Source: Shinella pollutisoli
Lineage (GTDB): Bacteria > Pseudomonadota > Alphaproteobacteria > Rhizobiales > Rhizobiaceae
Assembly (NCBI RefSeq): GCF_024609765.1
Contig: NZ_JANFDG010000018.1
Coordinates: 1 to 64,000, forward strand
Direction: 5' to 3'
Length of the DNA: 64,000 nt
The notes below the pieces were generated by a model. The model made no database searches. It was not told where the DNA came from and worked only from the letters and a program-made list of their open reading frames with translations. Both the position numbers and the translations under genes were made by a program. Shown piece after piece: positions 63,190-64,000 of this stretch (position 1 is its first letter; each line of letters starts with the position of its first letter).

Positions 63190-64000
63190 TCAGAATTTCG
63201 GCGGCGTGCGGCCGGCCTTGCGATAGGCGGCGATCACGGTGTTGGCCATCAGCATGGCGATGGTCATCGGGCCGACGCCGCCCGGAACCGGCGTGATGAC
63301 GCCCGCCACCTTCGCGCATTCCTCGAAGGCGACGTCGCCGACGAGGCGCGACCTGCCTTCGGCGCTGATGCGGTTGATGCCGACGTCGATCACCGTCGCG
63401 CCGGGCTTCACCCAGTCGGCCTTGACCATTTCCGGCCGGCCGACGGCGGCGACCAGGATATCGGCGTTGCGGCAGACGGCGGGAAGGTCCTTCGTGCGCG
63501 AGTGCGCCGTCGTCACCGTGGCGTTGGCGGCGAGAAGCAGCGCCGACATCGGCTTGCCGAAGAGGTTCGAGCGGCCGATCACCACAGCGTTGAGGCCGGA
63601 GAGGTCGTCGCCATGGGTGCGGCGCACGAAGACCATGGCCCCGGCCGGCGTGCAGGAGACGAGACCGCCGTCGAGGTCGCCGGTCGCCACCTTGCCGGCG
63701 TTGACGACGTGCAGGCCGTCGACGTCCTTCTCCGGCCGGATCGACTGGATGATCGGTTCGGACTTCAGGTGCCCGGGCAGGGGGAGCTGGACGAGGATGC
63801 CATGGATGCTCTCGTCTTCGTTCAGCGTTTCGACGAGACGGGCGAGCTCTTCCTGCGTCGTCGCTTCCGGCAGCGTGTGCTGGATCGAGTTGAAGCCGCA
63901 TTCCTTGGCCATCCTGCTCTTGGAGGAGACATAGGCGTGGCTTGCCGGATCGTCGCCGACGATGACGACGGCAAGACCGGGCTTCACGCCCGCTTCCTTC
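63190..64000 (-). CDS. folD: Methylenetetrahydrofolate dehydrogenase/cyclohydrolase FolD (5' end cut by window)
   Basis: The 270 visible residues make the C-terminal nine-tenths of FolD, the bifunctional NADP-dependent dehydrogenase and cyclohydrolase of one-carbon metabolism. Visible motifs are [21 protein letters not shown] with the catalytic Lys, [25 protein letters not shown] (usually IV where LF is here) and [15 protein letters not shown]. The reading frame runs on through the right edge of the window, so about the first 25-30 residues are missing. It is convergent with aglR and appears unrelated to it. Confidence 0.95.
   Translation of the reverse strand, partial: KEAGVKPGLAVVIVGDDPASHAYVSSKSRMAKECGFNSIQHTLPEATTQEELARLVETLNEDESIHGILVQLPLPGHLKSEPIIQSIRPEKDVDGLHVVNAGKVATGDLDGGLVSCTPAGAMVFVRRTHGDDLSGLNAVVIGRSNLFGKPMSALLLAANATVTTAHSRTKDLPAVCRNADILVAAVGRPEMVKADWVKPGATVIDVGINRISAEGRSRLVGDVAFEECAKVAGVITPVPGGVGPMTIAMLMANTVIAAYRKAGRTPPKF

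Overview
The window is GC-rich chromosomal DNA from an alphaproteobacterium of the Rhizobiaceae (Sinorhizobium/Ensifer, Rhizobium, Shinella and relatives). The indicators are a NepR/PhyR general stress pair, the Rrf2-type iron regulator RirA, a tRNA-His without an encoded G-1, rhizobial mosaic palindromic repeats, an aglEFGAK alpha-glucoside operon with aglR, and a zwf-pgl-edd operon. Gene order resembles what I remember of the Sinorhizobium meliloti chromosome (rirA, mmsA/iolA, phasin, acetoacetyl-CoA synthetase, pot genes, aceA, then agl and zwf-pgl-edd). That comparison is from memory and was not computed. I see no prophage, insertion sequence, CRISPR array, toxin-antitoxin or defence genes.

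Layout. 1-2.6 kb: small membrane proteins and the divergent nepR/phyR stress pair. 2.6-8.3 kb (minus): a dppABCDF-type peptide transporter with a RidA protein. 8.6-9.9 kb: a LuxR-type regulator and a single-domain receiver. 9.9-11.6 kb: rirA divergent from an iron-binding protein gene, with a palindrome that looks like an iron-responsive operator. 11.7-16.5 kb: an M48 protease with a DUF898 membrane protein, then mmsA and a divergent LysR gene. 16.5-23.7 kb (minus): a cellulose synthesis operon, bcsA-bcsB-TPR gene-bcsN, without bcsZ or bcsC. 23.9-30.1 kb: tRNA-His, a phasin, a large PAS histidine kinase of PdhS type and an iron-type permease.

30.3-41.8 kb: acetoacetyl-CoA synthetase, an AsmA protein, a potFGHI-type polyamine transporter, and a RamB-like regulator divergent from isocitrate lyase. 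41.8-46.1 kb: a second LysR gene, two tiny ORFs and a large chemoreceptor. 46.2-50.4 kb: a flavoprotein, then a glutamine synthetase homologue with an FAD oxidase of gamma-glutamylputrescine type. 50.5-54.6 kb: Entner-Doudoroff genes. 54.8-63.1 kb: a PilZ-domain protein and the agl operon with three LacI-type operators. The window ends inside folD.

The genes fit a free-living or plant-associated heterotroph. Polyamines are imported by Pot and probably oxidised through the glutamylation route. Alpha-glucosides enter by Agl, and the glucose released can pass through zwf-pgl-edd. Acetyl units move between poly-hydroxybutyrate (phasin, acetoacetyl-CoA synthetase) and the glyoxylate shunt (aceA). 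Iron, stress and envelope polymer production have local regulators. I did not find an obviously new multi-gene system. The best leads are regulatory: paired TGC-N3-GCA sites over the phasin promoter, a dispersed hairpin repeat inside two transporter operons, a possible small RNA at 30.07-30.29 kb, a hairpin duplicated on both sides of a palindromic repeat near 43 kb, and a cellulose operon without its endoglucanase.
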